Origin: Phoronis australis
Lineage: Eukaryota > Phoronida > Phoronidae
Direction: 5' to 3'
DNA length: 64,000 bases
NCBI GenBank assembly: GCA_002633005.1
Contig: NMRA01000240.1
Location: forward strand, 241,687-305,686
Position numbers and translations under genes: made by a program
Shown here: positions 45,230-58,276 of the stretch, one piece after another
Position numbering within the stretch: the stretch's first letter is position 1
Layout of the letters: each line of letters starts with the position of its first letter
The notes under the pieces: generated by a model
Seen by the model: the letters and a program-made list of their open reading frames with translations, nothing else
What the model was told of the DNA's origin: nothing
The model's database searches: none

Positions 45230-45401
45230 ATACAGGTAGATTAAATTTTTCTCGGCCGATTTTGTACTTGAATTTGTTTTTAAAACTTTTATGTTAATAA
45301 ATGCATAACTCGGCAAAACATTGTTCGTTTTTATAAATCATAAATGTTCCACAAAACTGAATTTGTAACTAAAAGTTGACGCTAAGTAGGCTTTTAGAGG
45401 A

Positions 45402-45449
45402 CCCATGGGCGTTTAGTCGGAATAATTTTCCGAATAAACGCCCATGGGC
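45402..45449. repeat. 48 bp near-perfect palindrome
   Basis: CCCATGGGCGTTTAGTCGGA (45402-45421) pairs with TCCGAATAAACGCCCATGGG ending at 45449, with one offset base around a 4-6 bp loop. CCCATGGG at each arm tip is itself palindromic. It follows the pogo-like relic by 170 bp and may be its folded terminus. Confidence 0.7.
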
Positions 45450-45459
45450 TTTTCATCGG

Positions 45460-46609
45460 ATGGGCTTATCTACGGAAAACCCCGGTATCTCCTTGGGAGA
45501 AAACACTTGTTGTTTGTAATTGTCGGGTGGTTGTTTGAAAGCGTTGTGATGACTATTTCTAGAATATTTTGATTAACTACGGTTTTTAAAAACACATCTG
45601 TTGCCTTTCTTAAAGGCATTGTTTATTAGTTAATGTAGTGAAAGGACTCTTTGAAAAACGTGGTTCCTCTGTGCAATGAATATTTAGGGGTCATGTGTTC
45701 CCGCTGAAGTATATATTTCCGGCTGGCAGTTTTGATAGCTCATTATACTACTCTAGCTGCAATCTTAATCATCATTCAGTGGGTTGTTTTTGACAGTTCC
45801 TGGTGTGTCAAAGTTTAAGCGTTATCAGGTATTTTCCAAAATGCTTACTTTCTGCCACCATCAATTTGCCACTCAGTGTAGCCCTATCATTTATGTTATG
45901 CAAGGAGATGCGTCTCACACGCACGATTTCTGAATGATCTCCTCAAAATGAGTGCAGTCCAAATTCGATTGCCAAGGGAAATTTCTACGTTTTCAGCGAT
46001 GACTTCGGTAGGATTTGGCGTACTCAAGTTGATTTTTGCAGACGAACGAACAAGCTCAGGCTCGAAACAGGAATTCACCATTTCACCACTAACTTCCAAA
46101 TCGCCATAAATGGGATTACTTTCATCTAAGTTTCACTACAACACCTATATCAGCTGGTTCAGCACACTCGATTGCCCGGTTACACAGTTTGTTGACAGGG
46201 TTAGATTAGAGTTAGTTAGTATTATTGTGGTGAGCAGTCAAGCTAGATGACTTGCTGAAGGGTAATGAAATATAATTAAAAAAACACTTTAGGATTTTCA
46301 GAATAATTTTATTTTTTCGCTATATTCTACATCAGGAATTAAGAGTTAGGTAAACATAAAAATGTAAACAGGAGTCAAAATGTTTTGTACCCAAAAGCCT
46401 TAAAATGAAAAAAGGCTTTGTCAACTTTCAAATGTGGACAAGGTCAGATAAATCTATATTTTTTCAACGGGTTAACATTTTAAGGTCAATAATTTCCAAT
46501 TTCCGACAACTTGCATATTCTAAAGAGAGCTTAAACGAGCTCGGAATGTTATGGCTTTGTATAAACTAACTTGATGCATGTGACATATGTCCTATTTATT
46601 ACAGTATAA
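45460..46609. other. no gene recognised
   Basis: Short open frames only. Nothing recognised. Confidence 0.4.
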
Positions 46610-46880
46610 TTTCTTTAGCCAATAAGAATCCAGGAATAATTACTGTGATAAATATGTATTACTGTAATTAAGTAATATCTATATATTTCTGGAATAAATG
46701 AACTAATTATACTAAATAATTACATTAATAAGTATCTATTACAGCAATAACTACTTATTCCAGTAATAAATATATATTACTGGAATAAACACAGCAATAT
46801 ATGCAAGGAATAATCAGTAATTAATAAGTATTTATTGCAGTAACTAATGATTATCCCAGTAATAATTATATATTATCATA
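46610..46880. repeat. AT-rich array of TATTACTG(G/T)AATAA-like words
   Basis: Variants of AATAA(T/G)TA(T/C)TTATT, ATTACTGTAATTAA, TTATTCCAGTAATAA and TATTACTGGAATAA recur in both orientations about every 15-40 bp. The tract is nearly free of G and C outside the CTGGAA/CCAGTA cores. Confidence 0.55.
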
Positions 46881-47059
46881 ATTTCTCAGATGCCAGGCAT
46901 TTTTCTTGCCCCAGATTTGCCCGCAGCGTTTGCAGCCGATTCAGCACTCTGCTAGTGTTTCCCATATTAACGCCGTCATCATTAAGGCACTCGCAAATAT
47001 TGCAGCAATTCATGATCGGTGCTTCTAGAAAGTATGCATGTATCAACTTTTTAATAGCA

Positions 47060-47690
47060 ATTAACTTTATTTATAGAGGATAAAATTCAATAGATATAAA
47101 ACATGCTTTAGCCAAAGGCTAATATACAGCATAGTCCTCTACAGCTGACTGAAGACGTTGCCTTGTACTTTCATGTACATGGTTTCCCAGACCTTTCTCT
47201 TGGTCCAACCTGTTTCACTGTCAAGTTTTCGGATGTTGTTCCACTGGATATTGAGTTGTTTCGACCACATGTGTTCTGCTACTCCTGGTGAGGTATTACC
47301 CTCTCTACAACACCTCTTATGTTCAGCAATTCTTGTCTCCAGTGGTCTCAATGTTTCACCGATATATGATTCACCACATTCACTTGGGATTCCATAGATG
47401 ACATTTTTCTTTTTCCCCATGTCAGTTCTTGCCGACCCAGTGTGCCTGATCTGCGGTATACAGTCCATATTTTAAATTCTTTGCATATGCGTCCTATCTT
47501 CTCGGTTATTCAGGATATAATGTGGTAGGCACATAGTCTGCAGAGGGAGTTTTTCTGCTTCTTTCTCTTTTCTCTGCGATGTTAAAGCCGACTTGATGAA
47601 ATCCCTTAGGTAGCCATTTCTTTCGAATGCTCTGTCAGGTTGGTCATTCCTGCTCGAAGTGCTATATCACTGCACTACGCCATTTCACTA
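47060..47690 (-). pseudogene. Penelope-like retroelement 3' end with GIY-YIG endonuclease
   Basis: The frame 47468-47139 on the minus strand reads VIYGIPSECGESYIGETLRP, followed by LETRIAEHKRCC and AEHMWSKQLNIQWN, ending WTKRKVWETMYMK. That is a GIY-YIG nuclease: IYG and YIG, then the catalytic Arg in TRIAEHK, as at the C-terminus of Penelope-like elements. Upstream in another frame (about 47670-47560), NGYLRDFIKSAL matches the post-RT linker of the same elements. Penelope elements copy RNA by a telomerase-related RT and nick DNA with this domain. The RT core is missing, and stops occur between the two blocks. Confidence 0.8.
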
Positions 47691-48639
47691 CATTGAGTAA
47701 TGCCGTGAATATTTGCTACTAGTTGGCCCGCAAACTGCGAATCAATTTGTCATGTATCAAATTTCGTATTTTCTAGGTACCGAAGGTACTCTACTTTATT
47801 TCTGAAAAGTGCTCGTAGTCATGGAATTAGGATACTTACTACACAAACAGCAGTAGTCTTGGCAGGACACCTTTTGCGAGAGACGAAATTCAAATCTCAC
47901 TGGTTTTACAAAGCTCAGAAATCTTATTTGCACGGCTAAAAAACAAAACACCACCGATAAATTATTTTCATTATATTTTCCTTCAAAAATCGTGGTTGCC
48001 CCTCCCCTCTTGCGACTTTCCAAATCTTACAGTGTTGTATGAAAAATGTCATTTATTTTTTGGTTTTATCTGTGATTGTCCTGCTAACAAAGGAGAGGGT
48101 TGCTGTGAGTTAGCTCTGGAGTGTGTCTGAGCAAACGTTATTTTTGAGGAATCTTCAAGTGGTTTTGATGCAGGGCGTTGAAAGCGGAAAACAAAGTCAA
48201 GGAGGAAGATTCATTGGCAACTGCAGGTAAAAGCAACACTACTGATGACCATATATAGTCGTCAGTGCACCAATAACATCACTTTTTGGGGTGGTATGGC
48301 TGACTAGTGTTATCATTTTGCTATCTGTATGCAGTTTGTTGTGACTGATACAATTGAAAACTTGGAGACTTTCAAGCAGCAATGAGGGCTGACTACATGG
48401 AACCAGCTACCAGTGAGAAGATACTTCATCTGCGCAGTAGGAGGCACAGAGGAATATAGTTGACTAAGTGTATGTGACTAGATGTGAGAAGTTTAAATAA
48501 GTGAAATCACTTCCCAGTCCTCCAGAGGGCAATGGTATCCTGTTCCAGGTGAGCAGCCATTACTTGACTATATGAATGCCTCTTGTTGGAAGCATGATCA
48601 GATTTTCGTCCACTTCAGAGGTTTTTTAAAGTGATATAT
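47691..48639. other. no gene recognised
   Basis: Nothing recognised apart from chance frames; the LINE tail starts at about 48640. Confidence 0.4.
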
Positions 48640-49581
48640 ATTTATTGAAGAATACACAAGACATACAAAGAAATGATGACAAACCCAGAAATCGCAAAGC
48701 ATTATATCTGGGTTGAAAACAATTCATAAATGAAATTAATATACATAGAGGTATATACATTTAAGTAGTATTTAATATAAGTATCCCAATATTTAGATAT
48801 GTTATTGCGAATATATAAAAACAAAAACATGTACATATTCATGTATGGAAATCAGAAGCAGCAATATCGATAAACGGTACATAAAAATTTGCTAACTTTG
48901 CTTAGGAGGATTTCATTGAGAACAACGTCAAAGTTAGGACTACCATTCAGTAATAATGTAACTTAAGTAGGGATATTATTACAAGACTTGAGAACATTAA
49001 GAATTGATTGGTTTTCATTTAGTGCACGAAAGATTGAGTCTCTCAGGTATTAGATTAGGGGACGTTTGAAGAAAATATGAGGATAAGATTGATGGTCACC
49101 ACATCTACAGTTTGGAGAAACGTTATTAAAGTTATGCTTAAACTTGTCAGAATTGAGGAAAAGACCACATCTTGATCTGTACAATGCTATTTCGTTATCG
49201 TGGAGAAGGGAGAATTGAGTTAAGGGTGCTGAGTTATCAAAATGGTGAAAAACAGTTCTAAAATTATTTTTATAACCGTAAACAAGTTGCTTTCCTTAAC
49301 AGAGACTGGAAGAAAATTCCAGTTGTTGATGCACATCATGACTGTAGACCTTCTGAATGCCTGACTGAATGACGGAGAAATTGCATATGGGGTGGAGGAT
49401 CTCAAATTACTGCGATGGTCTTGTGTATTGTATAGAGCAAATATTTTTGACAGAGACGTTGTTGACGTTGTTTATTACTTTGAAAGTAAATGTGGTCATG
49501 TGAAGATTGCGTCGAAGGGACAGTTTGGGCCACTTGAGACTATTCAAAACCTTAACACCATTGGATCCCCGTAAGCTCCGG

Positions 49582-50589
49582 TTATGAGTAAGGCAGCTTG
49601 ATACTGTAATTTCTCCAAATGTTGGCCGACTGATATATGATATCAAAATAATCGATGTCTGGAAGTATAAATGATTTGAACAAAACTTCTAAATGTGTAG
49701 AATTCAGATGACGAGAGACAAACTTAAGTGGGTTAATTAGTTTCTGAGTTTTTTGTACGAGCTCCCGAACGTGAGGTGTGAATGAGAGTTTTTCATCTAA
49801 CAGTATACCAAGATGTCTGTGCGACTGTTTTCTAGGAATGATTTCATCATTAAGTTTAAGGTCATAAGACGGATCAACAAGGAAGAAAACATTAAGAGAT
49901 TTGGAGAAGGTGAGGTCAACGCTTTTTTCTGGTTTAAAATTCATTCTCCATTCTTGTGACCAATAGCTGAGTTTATTCAAGTCGTCTTGAAGCTGCAAAT
50001 AACTTTCAGGGCTGCTCCCTGCGATGGGGTAAAAAAGCGTCGTGTCATCTGCATAAAGGTATGTGCTACATAACAGGTTATCAGGAAGGTCATTAATATA
50101 AACCAAGAAGAGAAGAGGGCCCAATACGCTACCTTGCGGTACACCTGCGTTTACAAATCCGGGAGGGATAAAGTTGAAAGTACGCGGTCGACACGAACAC
50201 TGTATGTTCTATCGGAGAGATATGAGATGATCATGTTTAAAAGATTCATGCCATAGGATCGAAGTTTGTGAAGTAGAAGGTCGTGAGGGACACAGTGGAA
50301 ATCAGAAGCTATATCTAGAAAAATGGACCTGACACTCTCGCCCTTCTCAAAATGTAACTGAATGTCATGGACCATTTCAACAAGTTGTGCCGCGGTGCTG
50401 TTTCCAGGCCAAAAAAATAAATTGACGATGATAGATCAAGTTGTTTTGTGTGAGATATGTAAGAATACTTTGAGCAATGATCTTTTCGAAGATTTTGGAT
50501 AGGGTGTTAAGTAACGTTATTGGGCGATAATTTGAAATTTCAGTTCTGGAGCCTCTTTGTGTATAGGAACCATAATTCCACGTTTCCAA
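49582..50589 (-). pseudogene. LINE reverse transcriptase domain
   Basis: Three consecutive frames carry RT blocks in order. The first has ISNYRPITLLNTLSKIFEKI and NNLIYHRQF. The second has FEKGESVRSIFLDIASDFHC (the 'KAFD' box reads SDFH) and LRSYGM. The third opens GPLLFLVYINDLP, followed by TYLYADDTTLF with the catalytic YADD at about 50043-50054, and WRMNFKPEKS. The YADD box is intact, but frameshifts near 50380 and 50130 break the protein. Confidence 0.88.
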
Positions 50590-50873
50590 GAAGACGGATA
50601 AAAACCTAGCTGAAGAAGTTTGTTAAAAAGATTGATCAAGGGCATGGTAATATCGTTGGCAATCATTTTGATCATCTTGCTGGTGATTAAACCTGTGTCA
50701 TCATTCTTATTGGGGTCAATTTCATTGAGATACTTCCGGACATCAGTTTGATTAGACAGTTGATTTAGATAACTTCACGAAGAAAGGGAAAGTTACTTTC
50801 TTCAGTTGGTGTAATGTGGCTTTTGTTCGTGAAAATTTGAGAAACAGGTCACACTTGTCACTACTACTTGAGG

Positions 50874-51435
50874 CTACGTTACCATTGTGGTTGCTGACTG
50901 GATAAGAAGATTTTGTTGACTGTCGCGTATTTTATTGATGATGTTCCAGTATTCTTTGGAGTTCTTGCTTGCACTGATAATTTGTTGAAAAAGCTTTTGG
51001 CGGTGATCAGCTTTGGCTTGATTTACTAAAATTTCAACCAGGCGTGACTGCTCCTTGTATCTGTTGTAGCTTAAAGTGTTGTTATATTCTGAAAGAGCTG
51101 TAAAGTCTGTTTCTTGTGCGGATTGTCCGTTTAACATTATGGTTGAACCACGGCTGGCTGTTGTGTTTAGTTATCTTTTCAGTTGATGGGATGTTGTTTT
51201 TTAAAATTTCATAGAGAGTACTAGTGAAGAGTGAAACAGTGTCACCAATTTCGCCAGTGTCCATTATGGAATCCCAGTCAGTGTAGGTGCTTCCCTGACG
51301 TAATTTGTCGGTGCCAACTTGATCATATTTCCAAATGGTTCGTGTGGTGTGTTGTTCTTTAAGCGGTTTTTTAGGTGTTAGAGATTGCGTGGTGATCAGA
51401 AATGCCAACAGGAGGCAATACAGAACATGAGTCAA
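50874..51435 (-). pseudogene. LINE ORF2 linker between endonuclease and RT
   Basis: Two overlapping frames encode IWKYDQVGTDKLRQ, the PWFNHNVKRTIRTRNRLY motif ('PW.n..l...i+.R..ly') and KEYWNIINKIRDSQ ('k..W..in.l'). These are characteristic of the region just upstream of RT in CR1/L2/Jockey LINEs. Confidence 0.75.
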
Positions 51436-51439
51436 TGAT

Positions 51440-52045
51440 ACTCAAATTGTTTGTTATGCAGAGATCAATACATGAATGAGAAACGTCGGTGATGCGGGTT
51501 GGCTCATTAATTAGCTGTATGCAGTCATTAGACAATAAGATATCAAACAATTGTAGTCCGGCCGTATTGTCATGATCATCATTGTATCATGTAGAGTTTC
51601 GGACGTTAAAATCATCATTTATGATTATACTACCGCTATTGCGGTTAAGTTCCGCTAACTGATCAGCTAGGGCTTAGAAGTAGAGTTTTCTTGCAGTTGC
51701 TGATTGAAAAGGTGATCGATAAAACAATCCATATTAATTTTTTCTGTGACCGAAATGAATTTCGATCCAGCAGCTGCATAACTGAGGACAAGTTAAGCTA
51801 GGACATAATTTAAATGTGGGTGTGTTTTTAGTGAATATGATGATGGCACGGCCACCGTTACTGTGATAGGCTACACTGTAACCAGGAATGATTAGTTCAT
51901 TATCAAGGTCGTCTTTGGTAACATTACAAGTTTCACAAAGAGCGGCAATCATGTAATCGTAAGACAGAACAAAGTTTTTTAGAAGTTGTAATCTGGAGAA
52001 ATTGTTGGATTTAATGCTATTAATATTTGAAAATAAGATTTTCAA
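51440..52045 (-). pseudogene. LINE AP-endonuclease domain
   Basis: MKILFSNINSIKSNN opens the domain (the 'N.n..s' start of EEP nucleases). Next come AALCET (the catalytic Glu as 'ET'), IPGYSVAYHSNGGRAIII, and a second block with NDDFNV (the 'GDFN' motif altered to DDFN). The domain ends in SHSCIDL and VGISDHHAIS, which carries the catalytic Asp-His. The enzyme would nick the target DNA to prime reverse transcription. A frame break near 51734 and a stop in the second half make it inactive. Confidence 0.85.
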
Positions 52046-52080
52046 GGTAGTGTTGTCTTCAGGCCCAGGATTTCCTTCAT

Positions 52081-53599
52081 CATCGCCAGCTAAAAGGAGT
52101 CACATGCCAAAGACGATTCCATAATCCATACAGGTGCTATGTAAACAATAGCGACACACATCAGTAAGCTGAACCTGCATAGCGTGATATCTCGTTAGAT
52201 GCCCGTGAGAAGAATTAAACTGTGACCATACAGGGGAAAACATTGTAAGACCAAAGAAACTCACTCTACTCGAGGCACTCAAAGGATAGCCGGATTTAAC
52301 AATTAATACACCAATGCTTATTTACAATTCAAGGGGTGTTAAATGAATAAGGTAGTCTGGACAATTAGGGGAGTAAGTTTTAAACAACATACTTATATCA
52401 TAGGCTCGCTTACAGGTAAATAAATAGCAACTTAGTTGAAAAGCGCAACATATAAATTCATTCTTGGGAAACCAGTTAGCTCTGCTGCAAGTGAATACAA
52501 AACACATATATATTTGAAGACGTAATAAGGAAAGTCAGTATAATGATTGACCTAAAGATATGTACCGAAGAAATATGACCAATATAGTAACGGACAAAAG
52601 AAGGTGAAAAATAAGAGTTTTAACACTCAAATGGGCTGAAGAAAACAAAAAATAAACAATGAAGATCTCTCACTATGGATAACTTAGTTCTAACACGTTT
52701 TAGAATTGATATAAGGCTATAAGTGCTTACCACTATAGGCCACCCAGTAATGACTGATCAGCTCATGTGTTCGGTGTTGTCTTCTGAATTGAAGTTAACT
52801 TTCTCACGGATAGGAACACCATTTTTCACTGAGATTATTTGAACTTGAAACTCATTATAAACTAAATTATGGTGACAGAAAGTGCTCAACGTGATTTTTT
52901 CACCGGCAAGATAAAACAGTAATAACTCAATTAATGTTATGGGGAACCATTCTAAAACCCACAACAAAAATAGCATGTAGCTGTAGATTTTGCACCTGAC
53001 ACAGAGAACAGAGCAAGTGTCTAGAAATTAAAACCAATACCATAGTAAGTGAAAGGTGTCAATAACACGACCGAACAGAAATGCCACACAAAATCAAAGT
53101 GACGAGTAGGCCTAAGTTTATCCTGGCCAACTATTTGGTATGGAGTTTCCTGAAAATCAACGTTCTGCGAAACACAACAGTCGGAAAAAATAATTATTAT
53201 ATACGTGACAGCCACTAAGGCCAGAGCTCACATATAAGAATCATTTTCTTATGTGAATACCATACGATGTACGATTCCGTCACACATTCAAATTAAAATG
53301 TGGGAAACATGTTTTTTCGACAACCAAAAACAACACATTAGTACAGTCTGTAGGCAGTTGCAGAGGTCACGTGAAGGACGTGAGTATGATAAAGACTGAT
53401 TTCAGTATAAAGTCCATAAGTACAGTACAAGTATTGTATTGTAGCTCATGTTTTTCCATGACTTCTAATCAGACCAATAATATACAGCATGACAACTTTG
53501 AAACAGTCTCGAGTTCAAAATACAGATTCATGCACAATGGGTTCTAATCGCTAAGTCTTTGTGGTGCTTTATGAGAAAGACTACCAACTTTTCTTAGGC
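52081..53599. other. no gene recognised
   Basis: This could hold the 5' part of the LINE (ORF1), but the minus-strand frames at 52100-53215 show no coiled-coil, RRM or zinc-knuckle pattern that I could read. Confidence 0.35.
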
Positions 53600-54250
53600 A
53601 AAATCACAACAGAGATAAAATATGGTGACTGATCTAAGTGCTAATGGACTGGCTCAAATATGACACTCTTATGTTAACTGTTCAAAATACAGGTGATCTC
53701 GCTTACATGTACCTCTTCATCCCATACTGTACACGTAACTCCTTAGTCTGTATATACAATGTTAGACCATTTTAAAGTAAAAAAAGTGATATTTAATGCG
53801 GCTAGAATCTGGTTTAACACTCATCGCCCTGTTAATTTATACAAAGTAGAATGGAAAACAGGAGATATCTAAATGTGTTAACAGATCTAAATGCCAGTGA
53901 ATTGGCTCAAGCATGACACTCCTCACAATTCAGAATTCAGGTGACCTCGGCACCTCCCTTAACTCATCATCATATACCGTAAAAATAACTTGTCATTCTG
54001 CTTATGTTGGAACAAGTTAAAATCAAAAATGATATTTAAGGTGACTGCAGTCTGCTTTATCACTAGTCATCCAGTTAAGTGGTACAAAATAGCGTGGAAA
54101 AACGAGATATCTAAATGTGTTCTTTGATCTAAATGCCACTGAATTGGTTCAAGTATGACATTCCCAAAGTTAACCTTTCAAAATACAGGGCCATTTCCTC
54201 AACTTGTCATCTTGTATACTACCTGAAACTCGCCAGTCTTTTTAAGTCAC
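53600..54250. repeat. tandem repeat, ~245 bp unit, about 2.6 copies
   Basis: GGCTCAAATATGACACTC (53651), GGCTCAAGCATGACACTC (53904) and GGTTCAAGTATGACATTC (54146) mark successive units. GAGATATCTAAATGTGTT, GTGATATTTAA and AATACAGG recur at matching offsets. Spacings are 253 and 242 bp. Units are diverged, so the array is old. A weak further partial unit may run to about 54340. Confidence 0.7.
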
Positions 54251-57200
54251 CACCTTTCCTTAAGCTTGTACATAAAGCAGCACTCAGATAAGTCTTCGCT
54301 TTTTAGTTAAGTGAGGTTGAGTGTAATATGAATTTGAAAGATGAAAACTGAAATACCTGCATCTTTAAAAAAATTGGACAACGAAGTTTCAACCAGAACA
54401 CTGACTAAATATCCTATATTTTTGTGACAAAATCACAAATGTTTTTCTTGCATTTTGCATTTGCCTCAGTTTCCGAGAGTCTACAATATCACGTCAATAA
54501 CAACTGGTTAAATCACTCATGCAACTCAGCACATTGCACAATGTTCGGGTGAAGATGAAATCCTGAGTATTCTTGGCAATCACTGACTGTCAACTTCATT
54601 ATCTCCCTAATTTGACCATTTTCCAGCTCGGTTCAAGCGTGAAAATAAACCTGTATCCTGCTTATCCGTCTTCATGGCTTTGCAGTTCTTGCGCGAGTTG
54701 TCTGCTTTGTTGTTCTACTTTCTGAAAAATGGCAGGTACTTTGTAACACTCTCGAATTATACACTTTTTGAAGAACTCCGCAGAGCCCAGCCACTACACA
54801 GGTGTAACTGCCTCTGAGTGATCCAATGATTTAGCTGAGATAGTTCATTTGACCCACGGCGTGTAATACGTAAAACAACCCTACATGTATGTACAACCGG
54901 AAAAAAACACTGTGGATACTTGCTATATTTTTGCAAGTTTGACCGGATTCCTTTAGACATCAAGAGGATATCATGTCCGTATCCTAAATGTCGATATAGT
55001 GGGACTCCTAAAACATAACGACACACTACGATTTCAAGAATTACATACTTCACTGACAGCCGAAGTGAAAAGAAATTGTGGCGTGCAGGTTGTCATTTAA
55101 AATTGGAATTTAGAATGCTATGACTACAGCGTTCATCAATAAATGCATATGAAAAGTACTTCCTGTAATGAACTAAAAAGAAGACGCGTAACAACAAGAA
55201 TGGTTATTGAAAAGTGAAATCAATGAGATATTGCATTTCCCCTTGCAACACGTGGCCACTAGATGCACATAATCTCGGACTAAACTTACAACTTACACAA
55301 GACATTACTAGTAAGTGAACTGAATACCTATAGGCTAGCCTAGATTGCAACAACGGCGACAGGACAGGTATATCATTTGACTTGGGAACTCAAGACTGTT
55401 CATCATTTGTTTACAGTGATGCAGGCATAGGACTACTGAATTTCCGTATTGGGCACAATAAAAAGCTCTGTCTATACTGTTCAAAAACAAGTAGTGTTGT
55501 TACATTTTTATGATACATGCATGGTCACTCAGTTTGTGAATTTCCTGAAAGCAGAACCAGTAACTTGCATTGTACGGTACCGTATTAGAATAACAACTGT
55601 TGTTTCTAGTGGTGCTAACTGGTTTTCAAAGTAGGTATCCATAAAACTGACTATTACAGCCAAAATGCTAACATTATGTGATAACTTCAAATTCAAACAA
55701 ATTAGTAGTATTAGTACTCAACATGTCTAATAGGAAAGAACACATGCATTGACATTGTTCAATTCCAGTGGAAGTAAGTTGGTTTTAAACATTTCAACCA
55801 GCCTCACCACTTGAGGCTTGGCACGCGAGCTACTGCTAATGAAATGGGTGTTTGCACAGTCTACTTGGTTTAAATAGAATTCCAAGATGAGCCCGGTAAC
55901 TTGCCCTTTCCTGTGGTGACTTAGTACTCACTTCGTGCTGCATCAAGATTTCACACATGTGCACCTGTAGTTGGACACTGGGTTCACGAAAAAAGCAGAA
56001 GCAGAATTTTAAAAGAAAATGAAAAAGTAACTTAAACAAATGCGCCTGACTTAATGACACTAAACTAAATATTAATAAAACAACTTTTGAATCAAAACTG
56101 TGCACTTTATTGCTGTTGTAGTGTTCTAAACAGGTATTGAAGTTGATTTCCGTTCTGGTGTTGGTCAGTGCTGTGCCAGCTGAGATATACGGGCTCAAAA
56201 TGTGGCGAAATTGCAATGCTTTGTTAACCTCTGACCCCTCTATGCTTTATGCCTGAAATTTTGAAATTAGTGGCAGAGTTAATTAGTATTGTTTAACATC
56301 TCTTTGAAGCCGATGACATGCTAATTTAAAAATTAAAAACTAATAATGATCTTGTACACTGGTATTTTTCTATCATGTATTGCAAATAAGGCATTTTCGG
56401 TGAGTCCATTGAATAGTTTACCCACAAGATAGAGGCTCCTTGATTTCTCCCCCTTAAACAAGGTAAAATAAGATTGGACATCACTGTTTTGTTTATCATC
56501 CCAAAGGTAACTAAAATCCATGATATGGTTCAAATCCGTGAAGTTGGGTTTATCACCCTTCTGGGCATTTGTGCCTGCTGTGAGCAGTACTTCTCTCTTA
56601 AATTTGGATATGATAGAGTTCTTGCAGTTATTTATTGATCAAGTTCCTTTTTCATGAAATGCATTTCAAAGATTTAAGCTCTTAAAAGAGATAAGATGTT
56701 TGAGAAAAGACCAAAGTTCAATTTAAATGAAGAACGAAGATGAAAATTCAGGAAAGACCGTTTCATGAACACAACATTCACATAAGTTGCTTTTTGTCGT
56801 AACTGAGACAAGTTTTTGACATCGATGAGCATATACCTGTAAGCCCTTTCACCACCTGCTGTAAAATCACGAAAGTTAGCGGTTACGGTTTCAAGAATAA
56901 TCTCGGTTTTGAAAATTTTAATGCTATTTGCAACATTTTGGATACCATTGAGAGCTCGTTTAATTGAGGAGACTATAAAGTATGGCTAGAAAGTATCATC
57001 TCGCTGTGCAGATAAGGCGCAGTGCATTGACTCTACGGTGCAAGACAATCATCAAAATTGAGATTGTTTTGAGTCATTATTTAAAAAAAAAAATGTGAAA
57101 ATATCACCAACAAAATTTGTTTCTTGACAGTACACTCCCAAGCTTCTGTGTAACTTTTTAATTTTTGATCTTATCGAAGACCGATTTCGGTCTTATCTTT

Positions 57201-58276
57201 CCTCTTAAAAAAATTCATGAAATGGGCTTAGGCGATTTCGGTTTAGATTAGACATACATATGTAAAACGTTTTATGAAACGGGTTACTCTTCTGTAAAGT
57301 AACAAAAACCCGTTGTGAATTTTGTGATTTTTGTTCAATTCATGCCGCCAGACATTCGCTGTAAATCATGGTTGGTGACTTCACCAGTTCAATTCATGTA
57401 CGCTTCAAATACTTTGCCATTTCTCAAGTAGGATTTCACTCCGCTAGCAAAGTGTTACTGCGACCGCGCGAGTTGCATCAACGATTCCACGCTGATGATC
57501 TCAGAAATTCACTTATGCCCTTTTAGAAAGGATAATTCCAAACATAACTGACTCCTTTTGGAAGCCTCGAAGCCTGACGTCGTTTCCAAACATGACTTAT
57601 ACAAATAAAAGCTTAGTCAGTATCGGTGCGATAAAATTACTAAATTTGATTGGTTGCTTGGTTCATTTATTTCGGAGCATGCAGATGAATTCTTTCATCA
57701 TCCAACTTTTTCTGTGTTACCCACCATTAGGTGAAACATTTTGCTTAGAAGTACTAAACCAGACAAACTTGTGTTCTGAGGTATTGACATCTTTTCTGTA
57801 GCGGCGTGTCTGTGCGTTCACATGACATCTGATAGGATACCGGATCGGCCCTCGAATCCGTCGTTTGAAAAATCACGTGCAAACGTTTTTCAGGGGGTCT
57901 TGCTTACCTTCTCATCGTCCCGACCAAATCAGGTGTGCTTTTGCTCCCCTACAAGCATCATAACACGTGATTGGCCAAAATCAGCAATTTTAGATATCAT
58001 ACCAAAGTCATACTAGTATCATCAGCCAACCATACTCAAAGCAGTTAGTTACATTGTGTGGCTAGACTCCACTGAAGGGTGACTGAAAATAATTTGTTTG
58101 ATCCAGCTACTAAAAGTAAAGGAGGATGCCGCCCGATTTAATTAGTTGTTTTACCGTCTTAATCGGTCTACATCCACAACACCTCGTACACGGTCGATCA
58201 TACCTCGCCGAGAGGTGTCGCGTTAACCCGTGAGGAAGGTGAGGGACGACGCAGTCAGTGGTTCTTCTGCAGAGTG
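54251..58276. other. no gene recognised
   Basis: Open frames at 54757-55053 (-), 55836-56216 (-) and 57592-58016 (+) carry no recognisable domain or paired splice sites. Treated as intron or intergenic DNA. Confidence 0.35.

Larger units (their letters stand above)
48640..52080 (-). mobile_element. nearly complete CR1/L2-type LINE (non-LTR retrotransposon), frame-broken
   Basis: On the minus strand the ORF2 modules appear in the expected order: AP-endonuclease (52045-51440), linker (51435-50880), reverse transcriptase (50590-49580), post-RT region and Cys-rich C-terminus (49580-49000). An AT-rich 3' end lies near 48640-48900. Roughly eight frame changes or stops separate the modules, so it cannot retrotranspose as it stands. 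The 5'UTR and ORF1 were not identified. LINE tails elsewhere in the window (25390, 28254, 36222) belong to the same or a related family. Confidence 0.85.
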
